Below are positions 1 through 10,912 of a stretch of 64,000 bases of DNA, one piece after another. The notes beneath the pieces are model-generated. The model did not search any database. It worked only from the letters and a program-made list of their open reading frames with translations, and had not been told where the DNA came from. Made by a program: the position numbers and the translations under genes. The DNA comes from Pseudoips prasinana (taxonomy: Eukaryota > Arthropoda > Insecta > Lepidoptera > Nolidae): contig OX621245.1 of the NCBI GenBank assembly GCA_951640165.1, positions 17,290,330-17,354,329 on the forward strand. Direction: 5' to 3'. The first letter of the stretch is position 1; every line of letters begins with the position of its first letter.

Positions 1-105
1 AGCCGAATGATTTCCACTGCTGGACAAAGGTCTCCCCCAAAGATCTTGACAATTGCCGGTTTTGCGCTATTCGCATCCAGCGGTTTCCAGCGACCCGCAC
101 AAATA
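1..105 (+). repeat. Fragment of the lepidopteran 'ctgctggacaaagg' interspersed repeat
   Basis: The window opens inside a copy of a repeat present at least five times here, recognised by 'cactgctggacaaaggtctccccc' type wording followed by 'caattgccggt'. The better copies are at 32857-32969 and 61325-61475. It is common in moth and butterfly genomes as part of a retroelement tail. This copy is truncated by the window edge. Confidence 0.7.
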
Positions 106-724
106 TTGTTAATCCTTTGTAATATTGTTATAGTTTAAATTTACCATTAATAACGGTACTCTAACGGTAAGAGACTTGGCGAAATAAAGCTACATAATGC
201 GTAATAAATGTAACAAATATGTAGTATCGCGTAAAAATACAAGAAGTAACAAAACGACTCGTGATTTTTTAAGCTATTGTTTGATATAATCCACCAAATC
301 GTAGTTAAACGGTAAATACAAGTCACTGACCACCAATGCAATATGTCACGAACCACGAATGCCGTAAAAATATCTTAATAGTCCTGTTAACAACGACGAA
401 TTTAGGTCAGTCTTGTCAGCATAATATAAAAGCAAACGTTTTTTATTGATACTCGTTGAGTCTTAAATTATAAAATTCAAGTCTCATCCAGTCAAGACCC
501 AGTTCGATATATATTACTGAATATTTTTTGTTTACTGTCCGAAACAATTATAAACAGGGTTTTGATTTATAGTGTCCACCTTCCAATAAAATATCATGAA
601 AAATATGAGAATATTTTATGAACAAATGTGAATAAAATTTTTAGTTACGTGTAATGTTTATCATAACTATCATAATATCAAGCTTTATATGTACCGTCAA
701 ATTCAATACTGGGAAATTATAACA
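106..724. other. No gene seen
   Basis: AT-rich sequence with stops in all frames. The only open stretch (147-356, minus) has a low-complexity hydrophobic translation with no recognisable motif and is probably chance. Confidence 0.5.
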
Positions 725-815
725 TTAATCGTCTGGTAGGGCTCGAACCAGCTCCCTCTACCGATCCAAAGTACACCGGCACATCAAATTCATGATTCAT
801 GTCCGGGTTATATGT
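725..815 (-). repeat. SINE head (family D), minus strand
   Basis: Read on the minus strand, the segment contains a Pol III box B-like 'ggttcgagccc' preceded by a box A-like stretch. A second copy with the same order of words lies at 915-1010 and a decayed third at 16535-16620, all on the minus strand. The similarity among the three supports a dispersed tRNA-derived SINE rather than a tRNA gene, since no complete cloverleaf is apparent. Confidence 0.5.
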
Positions 816-914
816 TGATATGTTTGTGAAAGCTCATAATGATAACACCCTTGAAACTCAAAAAAAATTATGGCACTATTCGAAACGCAAAGTATAAATT
901 AAATTTAAAACTGG

Positions 915-1010
915 GAAATCATTAATTTTATAGTCCGGTGGGATCGAACCAGGGAACCTATCCGGTAGCGTAACAATACACACTGGTAGGTCAAATTCAT
1001 GAATCCCTTG
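915..1010 (-). repeat. SINE head (family D), minus strand, second copy
   Basis: On the minus strand this reads through 'aatttgacctaccagtgtg' to a box B-like 'ggttcgatccc'. It matches 725-815 in order and spacing, so the two are neighbouring copies about 190 bp apart in the same orientation. Confidence 0.5.
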
Positions 1011-2805
1011 CTACCTTGACCATCAATGAACTTTGTTTCTAGAAACCCAGATTTGAGTTTAAGTTTTCGCCTTGCATTGTGAATAAATTTATATTTCCTG
1101 ACTGTCGAGAATTCCTTATCATATTTAGAACCATTTTGATAATTTAATTGACTTATAAATGGGACACATTTATTGCGTGTGCGCTTTGGTTTGCGTTTCC
1201 GAAATATCTTTCGTGACGACCTGCAATTGATCTGAATGTTCAAAACTTAGACCGTTTATTTCAGTCTGTTGTCAACCAAAATTATTTGTGTAGGTGGGAG
1301 ATATTTCACAAAACTTTTTGATATTTTAGCAATAGTTTTAATATACACGCAGCGATTTTTTCGTCGTTAGGTTTCAAAATGTATATGTAAACGTTGCTGT
1401 AGAAGTAAATCGAGTTACCGATGGAGAAGTTGATTGGGGTATATAAATAGCCGAAGCGGCATCCCGGCCTCCGGAGCCGGTCGGCGTGGACAATAGATTC
1501 CGTAGACGAGACGCGTTCCATATGGATGAACCGCTAAAGGGCATACATGATCGCGTTTTAAATGCTACGTCGCTCGTTCAATGGGAAAGTCCAATATTTT
1601 AATTGCTCATTGTTTTTGTGGAGAGACTTGGTGATAGTAGTTTGAGTAACTGTTCGTCATAAAATTATTTCACAATAAACACCCATTGTTTCTTCTACTT
1701 TAATAATTCCTTTTTATAAGCCATACTCTTTGCCTATTAATTTCCGGAGTAGGCCCTTTATCTTTAAAATTTCAGACACTTGATGAAACCAGTAACCCAG
1801 ATGTTAAGTCCAGTTGTCAGTTTCTAATATGCTACCGATTATTATTGTTGCCCTCATGACGAATGAAATGTTCCTTCCTGTAGGACGCATGGAGTCACAG
1901 GTAACTGATGTCCTATTTACTCAAAGGTTTGTCCGGTGCGAGGATCATACTGGCATGCTCGCGGCTTCAGCAGACTGATCGGACAATTTGAAGTGCTCGG
2001 TCACAGGGATAAGCTAGTAAGTTAGTTAGTTATAGATTTAACAAAACCAATGGGTATTTAACTATGGTTTCATTATTTGTCTATGAAACCTTTAACCATT
2101 CACTACAGTAGACCTTATAACTACTCAGTATAAACTGAGAGCTTTTTTTAAAAACAGAGTCGTCTATTTGGGATTGCATACTTTTAATATTTTTACGATA
2201 TCATGTTGTTAAAGCATTTGAAACCGATCGCTTAGTAATTTACCCTGAGTATGAGAGTATAAGTCACTCGGAGATTTGTCTTCTGTGATCGCAGTTCAGC
2301 GAAGCCTTTTGCACACAGTTTCATGATTTATCCTGGACATTTATCACCAATTACAAGGTAAGGTAATGAAATATGACTTAATATAAATTAAAAAAGAATA
2401 TTACTTAACTTATTAGTAATAATAAATACTCACATGAAAGTTTTGGAACGTTCCAAAGTATTTTTGTTATTTTATATACATATTTATCTAGTGAGTCTTG
2501 AGAAAATATCTTCCGAAGAACCATATTAAAAAACTAAAAAAACGGCATTAATATTCATACGAATGTTATGCTTATCCTAAAATAAAGCGATAAATATCTG
2601 TAAGAATCGTTAGCTAGTCTGCCACAAAAAATATGGCTTATAAAAGTTATAAATTAAGACATAAAATCAACACTATTTACACTAACGAAACACATACATT
2701 CATCAAAAATAATGTGAAGACATAAAAAGGGAATCTCAATTATAATGATGATATACTTAAAAGAAAGCTTTCTTCTCCCACGATTTATAGTTCATATTAA
2801 AGTAG
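1011..2805. other. Intergenic or intronic sequence, nothing recognised
   Basis: Mostly AT-rich. Minus-strand open stretches at 905-1243 and 1306-1521 overlap SINE sequence or have unconvincing composition. No repeat family, splice-bounded exon or RNA gene could be supported. Confidence 0.4.
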
Positions 2806-2841
2806 AGCAGCTGTAACGTTTTGAGCCACTTCCGAAATCTG

Positions 2842-3144
2842 ATGTGCTCGTGCGAAGATAACGTTGAAGTGGGTTTTGGAGATATGCTAATAGCAGACTT
2901 GCGGGAGATATCACGACGCCTTCACGAGCTCAGCTCGTTATCTAGTGGAGGCGACGACGGCGCCGCGCAATGGCGTCGTTACCAGTTAGTAGTCGTCATT
3001 TGTCGTTGTACAAATGCCACTTATAGCACTTACAGTAGTTATAGCCAACACATTACGTATGCACGCAACTATGCAGTGCATGCAGTCTGCATAGTAAAAG
3101 TAAATTGTGAACCGCAGCGAAATTACAACGAAATGTCATGCTGA
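2842..3144 (+). CDS. Possible exon or short ORF in a GC-rich patch (function unknown)
   Basis: The frame is open from 2806 to 3144, with the first ATG at 2842 (about 100 residues if unspliced). The stretch 2842-3000 is much richer in G+C than its surroundings and encodes an acidic then basic segment (ISRRLHELSSLSSGGDD around residues 22-38), the kind of composition a real exon has. A splice donor-like 'A|GTTAGT' lies near 2985, after which the translation becomes Cys/Tyr-rich and less gene-like. This could be a first coding exon ending near 2985. I recognise no family, and a chance ORF or a regulatory GC-rich island is equally possible. Confidence 0.2.
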   Translation: MCSCEDNVEVGFGDMLIADLREISRRLHELSSLSSGGDDGAAQWRRYQLVVVICRCTNATYSTYSSYSQHITYARNYAVHAVCIVKVNCEPQRNYNEMSC

Positions 3145-3302
3145 ATTATACAAAACGCGAACAGGAAATTGATTAGTGACGTGCTTATTAAATATTGAAG
3201 CGGCTTAATCCGACCGCTCTGATTATAATTATTATTATTTATATTTTTAGGCATTAAAATTAATCTATAGGTAAGTGTTTCAACATTGACGGTTCATTAA
3301 TA

Positions 3303-3332
3303 GGTCTTTACCTATGAAATTGCCGTTCTGCA
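3303..3332 (+). repeat. mariner left terminal inverted repeat
   Basis: The 30 bp left TIR starts immediately after the TA at 3301-3302. It matches the reverse complement of 4555-4584 at 27 of 30 positions, all three differences being C/T. In this family the TIRs are the transposase binding and cleavage sites. Confidence 0.9.
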
Positions 3333-3489
3333 GTACTGGCCATTTCAAATCAAAATAATTTTTGTTTGGCTAAGAATTCTAATTTCAAATTAATTTTATT
3401 TTAAAAACATGGATTCTTTTTTCCAAAAGTAGTCATTTCTTTATTGATTAGTGTTACATTTTCATCGCATTTCAATCTTTTTCGTCATC

Positions 3490-4509
3490 ATGGATACGTT
3501 AAAAATTCGAGTAATTATGGAATATGAGTACCGTCGTGGCAGCAACGCGGCACAAGCGGCACGCAACATCAACGACGTTTACGGAGCTAACACTACAAAC
3601 CAACGCACCACCTGTTATTGGTTTGCTCGCTTCCGTTCTGGAAATTTCGACCTGAAAAATGAACCTCGCGGTCGTCCGAAGACTTTGGTCGACAATGACG
3701 AATTAAAGGCGGTTGTGAAAGCTGATGATACACAATCTACGGCTGAATTAGCAGCAGCTTTCGACGTTAGCGTCAAAACAATATTGGTCCATTTGCGTCA
3801 AATTGGCAAGGTAAAAAAGCTTGACAAATGGGTGCCCCACGAACTCAATGATCGCCAGCGCGAAGTACGCGTCGAGACGTGCCTTGCACTGCTCAACAGA
3901 CACACAAATGAAGGAATTTTGAACCGCATTGTTACCTGCGATGAAAAATGGATTCTGTTTGATAACCGCAAGCGCTCAGCAAGTTGGTTGGATCCTGGTT
4001 CAGCACCTAAACAATGCCCTAAACGAAAACTTACCCCTAGAAAAGTGATGGTCACTGTTTGGTGGTCTAGCGCCGGTGTGATTCATCACAGCTTCTTACC
4101 AAACGGGGTGAGCATTACTGCAGATGTGTACTGTGAAGAACTGAGCACAATGATGGAGAAGCTGGCGCATCTCCAACCAGCATTGGTCAATCGCTCGTCT
4201 CCGCTGCTCCTGCACGACAACGCGCGACCTCATACTGCACAGCAGACGGTCTCCAAGTTGCAAGAACTGGGGTTGGAAGCTCTCCGTCATCCGCCCTACT
4301 CACCAGACCTTGCGCCTACAGACTACTACTTTTTCCAGAATTTGGATAACTTCTTGGCGGGAAAAAAATTCAATACCCGAGAGGCAGTACAAAATGCCTT
4401 TGAAGAATTTGTTGCCTCCCGTCCAGCTGATTTCTTTAAGAAGGGCATCAATAAACTGCCACTGCGATGGCAAAGATGCATTGATTGCATGGGTGATTAC
4501 TTCGATTAA
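3490..4509 (+). CDS. mariner transposase (DD34D)
   Basis: Transposase of the mariner family: it binds the element's TIRs and catalyses cut-and-paste transposition into TA sites in the nucleus. I start at the ATG at 3490 (339 residues); the upstream open frame begins with GTG and is probably not translated. Residues ~1-110 form the paired helix-turn-helix DNA-binding region. The family linker motif WVPHEL is at 114-119. The catalytic triad is visible as D151 in CDEKW, D243 in HDNARPH and D278 in YSPDLAPTD, with exactly 34 residues between the second and third aspartates, the hallmark DD34D spacing. There is no stop, frameshift or missing catalytic residue. It is the sole gene of the element and lies between its TIRs. 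Subfamily is not assigned. Activity is inferred, not shown. Confidence 0.95.
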   Translation: MDTLKIRVIMEYEYRRGSNAAQAARNINDVYGANTTNQRTTCYWFARFRSGNFDLKNEPRGRPKTLVDNDELKAVVKADDTQSTAELAAAFDVSVKTILVHLRQIGKVKKLDKWVPHELNDRQREVRVETCLALLNRHTNEGILNRIVTCDEKWILFDNRKRSASWLDPGSAPKQCPKRKLTPRKVMVTVWWSSAGVIHHSFLPNGVSITADVYCEELSTMMEKLAHLQPALVNRSSPLLLHDNARPHTAQQTVSKLQELGLEALRHPPYSPDLAPTDYYFFQNLDNFLAGKKFNTREAVQNAFEEFVASRPADFFKKGINKLPLRWQRCIDCMGDYFD

Positions 4510-4554
4510 TACAAATAAAAAAATTCATGAAAAAAATTCGTTTAAATTTTTTCA

Positions 4555-4584
4555 TACAAAACGGCAATTTCATAAGTAAAGACC
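4555..4584 (-). repeat. mariner right terminal inverted repeat
   Basis: Right TIR, the near-perfect inverted partner of 3303-3332, followed directly by TA at 4585-4586. It lies 45 bp beyond the transposase stop codon. Confidence 0.9.
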
Positions 4585-4586
4585 TA

Positions 4587-7140
4587 TTATTTCTTTTTTT
4601 GTAAATAGGTCAGGTTATCTACCTATTTATTAGTATTCCTAAGAGTTCGTTTTTGTGTGACATGTAGGTTGTCTTAGTTCATAAATTGTTTGACACTCAA
4701 AGCAGCACTAATTTCCCATTGAAATATGCATGAATTCTTAGTAAAATTAAGAGTTTTAATGTACTTACTTCATTTTGATATAACATGCCCATTTCATGTA
4801 CGATTTAAGTGCTAAATGGTTAAATACTTAGACTACAATAAAACTATTTATCTACTAATCATAACATTTTTGTTACACATCTCCCTTTACCATCCTAAAA
4901 GATCTTTCCTAGTTGACCAAAGTCGACAAAACCTAAAAGAGGCAAGTCATACCACAATACTTGCACGTCAGATCTTTCACTCGCCTGTGCACTTCTTACT
5001 TATTCCAAGGCCACACTTAAAAATGTTTCCAAGAAATATTATTTATCTGTTTAGTGTATTGTTTCTATTAAAGTGTGACTAAAGTCACTGACGTCGTTTA
5101 TTACATCAATTCCTGCTTTTTTAATTTTATAATTAGCATAAAATGTGTTATTAGTGTTATTACATTAATAACACATTTTATTTGGTTTGGTGAAAGTAGT
5201 TACAGTCTTACACCCGCTATTCTGTTTGCCTGGAAGGGATCGCATAGAATTTATAACTGTAAACTATAGTGCATAATAGATTTTCCTAATTTTATTTAAA
5301 TAACCACTATTCAATTCAAAGTTTGCTTTTTTCCAGAGTACCAACCTCACCTTACGAAAACTCGTAAATAGCTTGCGGCTAAAATAAGAACATGAAATCT
5401 CACGATGCTCTCAACCTTGAACTAAAAGAACAAGCTGATTTTATAGATACTATGGTCACTTAATAGATGTAGCCACGGCCACGACCGCCTCGTAAACATA
5501 AATAAACTACCTAATTAGGAACGAGAGGAAAAGGGGATTAAATCTGTCACCTTTACGCATAAACACTATAAATATTACTACGAATTCGAATTTAATAAGG
5601 ACTTGCGGGTAGCAAGTTTATTAAGAAATTTGTTCAGTCTAATTCCGTATTTATAAATCCAACTGAGATGATTTATGAATTAGATTAGAACCAAGTTAGA
5701 AGAAAGGCACAGCACCAAGCAAAATTAATTTCTAAATACGAAATACATAGGCCATGCGTGCTTTACGTATACAATTTGTATGTATGCATGATCCTGTGAC
5801 ACAATTATTAATCTAGTGTGGGTTTATCAGCGCCTGATTTACTCCCAGGCTATGTAGGTTTGATATAGATAACCAACTAAACAAAAAATTACTATAGTAG
5901 TCCTTGAGAAAGGGAAGAGCGTTATGATCCATTAGGGTAAAAGCTTATAAAATATAGTTGGTATTAGTGGGCCAAGCAGGTAGAAGCGGAAGAGGCTGGT
6001 AGACGCATTTTGATAGCTAGCCTACGGCTGTCAAAAATCGAAATCAGGGACTGGGCACTGTCTTTACTCTTGATATTTTAGGTAAAATATAAAATACAAA
6101 GAAACAAAAAGAATGAAACATATAACATACATAACCAATAAAACATAGTTCAATTAAGAGGCAAACTCAGTTTCAGACGGGTCGAGGTTTTGCTAGCGGC
6201 GTTGCATACATACTGCCTGGGATATAAGGTGTTAAAAAACACGACACAGAATTTAAAAATTTATATAATGTAGGTATGGTATATTTTCCCTAAGATACGA
6301 ATAACAATAATTTATTTTGGTGTTGATCCAAAATTTTACTCACTTTGCCACAATCTTGCCCAACCGATGAGATTTCTTAGATAAACCTATATTTGTAGAA
6401 GTTCTTCTCCCTCCGAAACTCAATTTAAATAAACGTCTTATAAACAAACCTGATAAAAACTAAACCTTTTTCTTGTTCCTAATAAAACTATTTAAATTCA
6501 GTGAACTTTAGACAAACATATAGGAGAACGAAAACCTCGATGCCATGGATTATTGTATAGTTTGCTCTTTCATTCCTATACGTGGAAAGCGAGAGAGTTT
6601 TGGAAGTAGCAATTCTTCTTTAACTATTCCCAGAAGAGAACTGAGAATCAATAGTCAAGTCAAGTCAAACGAGAGCGTAGACGTTTTATCGAATGTTTGT
6701 GTTGCACATGTTCTCTTTCATTGTAATAAATCACGTTCTGACTAGCATTATACATACATATTTCATAACGATAATTCCTAAAACTTTAAAGTCTGCCGTA
6801 TAAAACAACAAGGCCATCTAGTATTACTTTATTACAACAGAAAAAATGTATTTACGTACAACGTACAATTTAGTTTTGGGTTATGTTCCAGATAATTGCA
6901 GTCGTAATTGGCACATGTTGAAAAATAGAACTAGACATGACAAAAAATATCTAGATTCATATCAAATTATAAAGGATTCTCAATGTTTTTTGTGTGTTTT
7001 GTTATGTGTAAGTCGCAATGGTACATTAGCGTAAGGTTATTTTTAAATTTAAAAGGGGTTAGGTAGGTGTGAGGTGGCAACCATATAGTACAACTATAAC
7101 CGCTTATAAGAGTAAACGAGACAAAGGTGTGCAAGGATCG
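4587..7140. other. Intergenic or intronic sequence, nothing recognised
   Basis: AT-rich sequence. Open stretches at 4816-5082, 5075-5269, 6545-6745 and 6846-7034 are short, with no domain, no conserved motif and poor coding composition. No repeat family was identified. Confidence 0.4.
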
Positions 7141-7208
7141 TGACAAATGGAAATCCGTTGTCTCTTCCTACCCCTCTAGGAAACAGGCGTGAGTCTTTGT
7201 ATGTATAT
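7140..7208 (-). repeat. Fragment of the 'cgcctgtttcc...ggggtaggcagagac' lepidopteran repeat
   Basis: On the minus strand the segment reads 'catacaaagactcacgcctg' followed by 'tttcctagaggggtagg', wording familiar from an interspersed repeat in moth genomes. A plus-strand copy lies at 44335-44390. Confidence 0.5.
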
Positions 7209-8105
7209 GTAGTGGCTTAGTTATATAAATCGTTTTGATCGTACACATGGACCAAAAATGTTCCGCCATTTTTGTCCAGGGTACTGCATTACTTTGAGAA
7301 GATTCTTAAAAGGAATTGCTACTGCCGAAGCTGTCATGTAGGAAAAAGTAAACAAAACTGAAATCTACAAAGCCAAGGTTACGTATTCTTGAATCTCCTC
7401 CAAAACGAAACTGATATTTTTTTCCGTAGGTAATCAAACAACAAGACATGGGCCATTTCATTTTTTGTCGTTTCTTGTAGCCAGATTTGTTTAGCAGACG
7501 TATATTTTACGTTATTCCAAACATTGAAAATAGCCTCTTTTTCATTTTCGTAGAGGCATAATTATTATAAAAATGGGCAAATATCTATATTAATAGTTTT
7601 ATTGCCAATTGTCTCTAATACTGAAATAGCTTTGTACTTCATACCGGATGAAATGATCCTCAAACTTGTAAAACCAAATCACTGTTACAATTTATAATGT
7701 ATGAGAACGCTTACTGCTAGATATGTAAGGCATCGTCATCGTCAATCGAATAGTAACCGAGAGATTACTAAGTAATAATACTATAGGCTGTACGTAGGAG
7801 GCAGTTTAGTTTCCAAGCGGTAGCGTAAATCTTTTAATCATAGGGTCTATTATCGAGTTGAATTAATGAATCGATTGTGTCAACGATGGACAACGCCTAC
7901 AGGGTGCGAATCAGCAAATGGCGTGCTCGCCTTATTTGTAAAAATTCTTTAGCTTCATGGTGTTAATCATTAAATCCAGTTAATCTATTAGGATTAACTA
8001 AATTAGTAGCTTCATCTTGTGCTCCTAAATTTCCCCCTTCATTAATCTGCGGTATATATGATACTTTCATAATTTATCATAAAGAGATCAGATGTTTCTT
8101 CGATT

Positions 8106-8530
8106 TTTATAAGTCAACACGAAATACCCATCAGACCGAACAACTTTTGCTAAGACCTTATTCCTACATGTGTTATGCTGTAGCTGGGCCGTTGGATTTC
8201 CACAACAGGTATTCCAGATCTTAAATTTTTATACGTCAACAGAGAGAGCTCATCAGGCTGAACCACTCTTGCTAAGACGTCATTCCTATATATGTTATAG
8301 TATCGCTGGGCTCTTGTAGTTCCACAATAGGTGTTCCAGATCTTCAATTTTTATACGTTAACAGAGAGTGCTCATCAGGCTGAACAAACTCCTTCCACTC
8401 TTGCAAAGACGTCATTCCTATATGTGTTATAGTGTCGCTGGGCTCTTCGAGTTCCAGAACAGGTGTTCTGGATCTTCAAATTATACTCTCAGCAGATAAT
8501 GCTCATCACGTGGAACAATTTTTGCTATGG
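8106..8530. repeat. Tandem repeat, ~120-140 bp unit, about 3.4 copies
   Basis: Successive units carry the same phrases in order: 'tcatcaggctgaac', 'tgctaagacgtcattccta', 'gttatag', 'cgctgggctctt', 'ttccacaa', 'ggtgttccagatctt'. Units begin near 8106, 8229 and 8351, with a degenerate partial unit near 8480-8530. The third unit carries an ~18 bp insertion. The minus-strand open stretch 8150-8347 is a by-product of this repeat. The expansion is a local minisatellite of unknown origin. Confidence 0.8.
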
Positions 8531-8818
8531 TATGGTTATGTATGGATTAACAGTTCATTATGACATATTATTATGTAGGAACTAGAAAAAGTTACTTGAC
8601 ATAAATCGATGGATACATCCATACATGCTTTGATTGTTAACTTCTTATACATATAGGTCGCTTTATAAATTTCCAACATGTTTGTCTTTAATTAAATGCA
8701 ATTTATTGTTTTTTTCATTGGTTGTTATCACTTTTCAGTTCATTGAACTTTTCTTAATGGTTTTATTATTTTTCTACGGATAACAACATAAATGATAACA
8801 CTTTTGATTCAACGATTC

Positions 8819-8864
8819 TTGTTATAGATGCGGTTATCTGTATAGATAACCGCATCTATAACAA
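8819..8864. repeat. Perfect 21 bp hairpin with 4 nt loop
   Basis: Arms 8819-8839 and 8844-8864 are exact reverse complements separated by 'gtat', centred on 'gcggttatct...agataaccgc'. No flanking transposon ends were identified. Such long perfect arms rarely persist by chance in neutral DNA. Confidence 0.85.
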
Positions 8865-9500
8865 AAATAGTCGAAAAACTCAAATCTATATTTGAGCTGT
8901 CTACATCGGGATCGAATTTTTTCAAGCACTTTATATTCTTTGAATAACCTTTCTAGTTATAAAACTTCTCCAAGATTTGCGACATTATTGTTAAGTACAT
9001 TTTATATTTTAGAATGTTGCATTAGCACAATGCTTGCAATGAAAAGCTAAATTTAACATTCATAGTAAGATAGTTACTTGGTCAAATTTGACAATGCTTA
9101 TTAGTTTCTGCAACTTAGGCAGCTTATGTAAATATGTAGGCCTAAGCCGCAACGTAATGAAACTTGCTGTACCCTTTTCACATACTCGTACAACCGAATG
9201 AATATGTCAGTGTTACCTATCAAATCAGCTCTGAAACACCGTTTAACTGCTATTTTTTAAGTAGTATGACATAATTGGATTGCAACACTTTCTCGGATAC
9301 TCAATAGTCACGTTTTAACAGTGCTCCTAATTAAAAATAGTTATTAAGTGTTAAAATCACCGGTCACGTAATTTAAATTAAATAACAGTTATAATAAAGT
9401 TATAATACAACTTATTATATAGTGTCCATAACCAGTTACTAGTATTTTATACTGATAATTACCAAAACTAATTTAACTAACAATAAAAAGTAACGTCCAT
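8865..9500. other. No gene seen; upstream flank of the LINE
   Basis: AT-rich and without a recognisable feature. The 5' end of the downstream LINE could lie in the last few hundred bases; I could not fix it because no convincing target-site duplication was found. Confidence 0.4.
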
Positions 9501-9752
9501 AATTCGAAGTGAACAGTAATCTATCTATACGCGTAAGTGACACCAAATGGCGCTTTAGACCTTTTGGGCACGGCCTCAGTTACCGACATCAAGTGAGTGC
9601 TGGTATTGTATATTTGACCGAAACCAAAGCTGTTTGTAAGTATTAATTACTTACTAAATTGAGCGTATACCTACCTACAACTACTTCACGTGAAGTACTA
9701 TCTGCTGTGTTAACTGTTAACGTGTTCCTGCCCGACTTAAACTGAGTTTACA

Positions 9753-10604
9753 ATGCCACCGAAAAAAGCATCTACATCATCACGTCAGGAAAATGCCAAA
9801 GCGGATACGTGTTCTGCGCCCGTCATCGAACCTGAAAATGAGAGCTCTAATAATATTGATGGGATGGCTGTAGGTATAACTGATCTAAAACACTCGCTAG
9901 CTTCCTTCAAAGTTCAACAAAATATGATACAGGAAAGCATAAATAATATTCAGAGGCAAAACAGTGATATAGTAAAATCTATGGACTTTATGTCAAAGCA
10001 GTACGAGGATATGAAGAACAAACTAATCGCTATGGAGACTGAGCGACGTACGCACCTAGCATATATACAAACATTAGAATTAAAAGTAGAAAACCTAGAG
10101 AGAACTCAAAAGCAAACCACCATAGAGATAAGAAACGTTCCCACCCAAAAAAATGAATCTAAGAGTGATCTAATCAATTTGGTAAAAAAAATTGGGACAG
10201 CCACAAAAATTAGTGTTGAAGAAACTCATATTAGAGATATATTCCGCTTGAAGTCAGATAAAGTGGCCAACAGATCCATCATAGTAGATTTCTCGTCAGT
10301 TTTATTGAAAGAAAAAGTTTTAACGTCGATAAAATCTCACAACCGGACTAATCAAGACAACAAACTAAATACGACTCACTTAAAACTCGACGTACCACCT
10401 CAGCCAATATACATTGCCGAATCACTTACCCAAAAGGCAAAAAGATTGTTCCACCTAGCTCGTGATTTCAGCAAGAAAAACCGTTATGAATTCTGTTGGA
10501 CCGCCCATGGAAGGATTTTCCTGCGCCAGAAGTCAGGCGCTCCGTCCCATCGGATTGACAGCGATTGTGATTTAGAAAAACTGAATTGTCGACCAGAACT
10601 GTGA
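9753..10604 (+). CDS. LINE ORF1 protein with coiled coil and FP-like C-terminal domain
   Basis: The product is a 283-residue nucleic-acid chaperone-type ORF1 protein, which in such elements coats the LINE RNA. Residues 1-35 are polar and disordered. Residues ~40-125 show heptad-spaced hydrophobics typical of a coiled coil. Residues ~130-275 start with IEIRNVP and end with a segment containing CWTAHGRIFLR, QKSGAP and HRI. The C-terminal part resembles the domain of baculovirus FP-type proteins that is also found in insect LINE ORF1s; this is recognition by eye. No CCHC zinc knuckle is visible. The ATG at 9753 sits in the context 'acaATGcc' and the frame is unbroken to TGA. ORF2 follows after 308 bp on the same strand. 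Confidence 0.85.
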   Translation: MPPKKASTSSRQENAKADTCSAPVIEPENESSNNIDGMAVGITDLKHSLASFKVQQNMIQESINNIQRQNSDIVKSMDFMSKQYEDMKNKLIAMETERRTHLAYIQTLELKVENLERTQKQTTIEIRNVPTQKNESKSDLINLVKKIGTATKISVEETHIRDIFRLKSDKVANRSIIVDFSSVLLKEKVLTSIKSHNRTNQDNKLNTTHLKLDVPPQPIYIAESLTQKAKRLFHLARDFSKKNRYEFCWTAHGRIFLRQKSGAPSHRIDSDCDLEKLNCRPEL

Positions 10605-10912
10605 CTAGTAAATCATGTATGGCTTTTATACTTTATTTTTAGTACTGCAGTCTTTCCTACAGTTGGTCATGTTTTCACCTATCTTATTTTTAAATTTATA
10701 ATTCATTACTACGTACGCTCACACACATACCATATGTCTCAATACTCTAACCACATAATTTTCAACATTACACGACAAATACTCACAAAAAGCACAACAG
10801 TTAAAACTTTAATCTATCCTTTAATTTTATCATACGAGTGTAAAAAGCTGATATTTATACATTTACTAGTTTTTTTGCAATTTAAACATTATTATTTGCA
10901 TCACATAAAGAT
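10605..10912 (+). other. ORF1-ORF2 spacer of the LINE
   Basis: AT-rich spacer with multiple stops. The short open stretch 10734-10937 overlaps the ORF2 start and has no support as a gene. The gap implies that ORF2 is translated by reinitiation or internal entry rather than by overlap coupling (inference). Confidence 0.5.

Larger units (their letters stand above)
3303..4584 (+). mobile_element. Complete mariner-family DNA transposon
   Basis: The element is 1,282 bp, the usual mariner size. It is bounded by ~30 bp terminal inverted repeats that begin 'ggtctttac' and include 'tatgaaattgccgtt'. The two ends differ at only three of 30 positions. Each end is flanked by the TA dinucleotide expected of a Tc1/mariner target duplication (3301-3302 and 4585-4586); flanking 'TAA' symmetry leaves a few bases of ambiguity in the exact edge. 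It encloses one full transposase ORF. Intact ends plus an intact ORF suggest recent insertion and possible competence. Confidence 0.93.

Noticed and set aside
3451..3489. Upstream extension of the mariner transposase
   Set aside because: The longer frame begins with GTG; the ATG at 3490 gives the usual family length and a conventional N-terminus.
9380..9400. Candidate target-site duplication for the LINE ('cagttataataaag' versus 'caattataatgag' after the tail)
   Set aside because: About 11 of 14 matches in AT-rich sequence is not convincing; the 5' end is left approximate.
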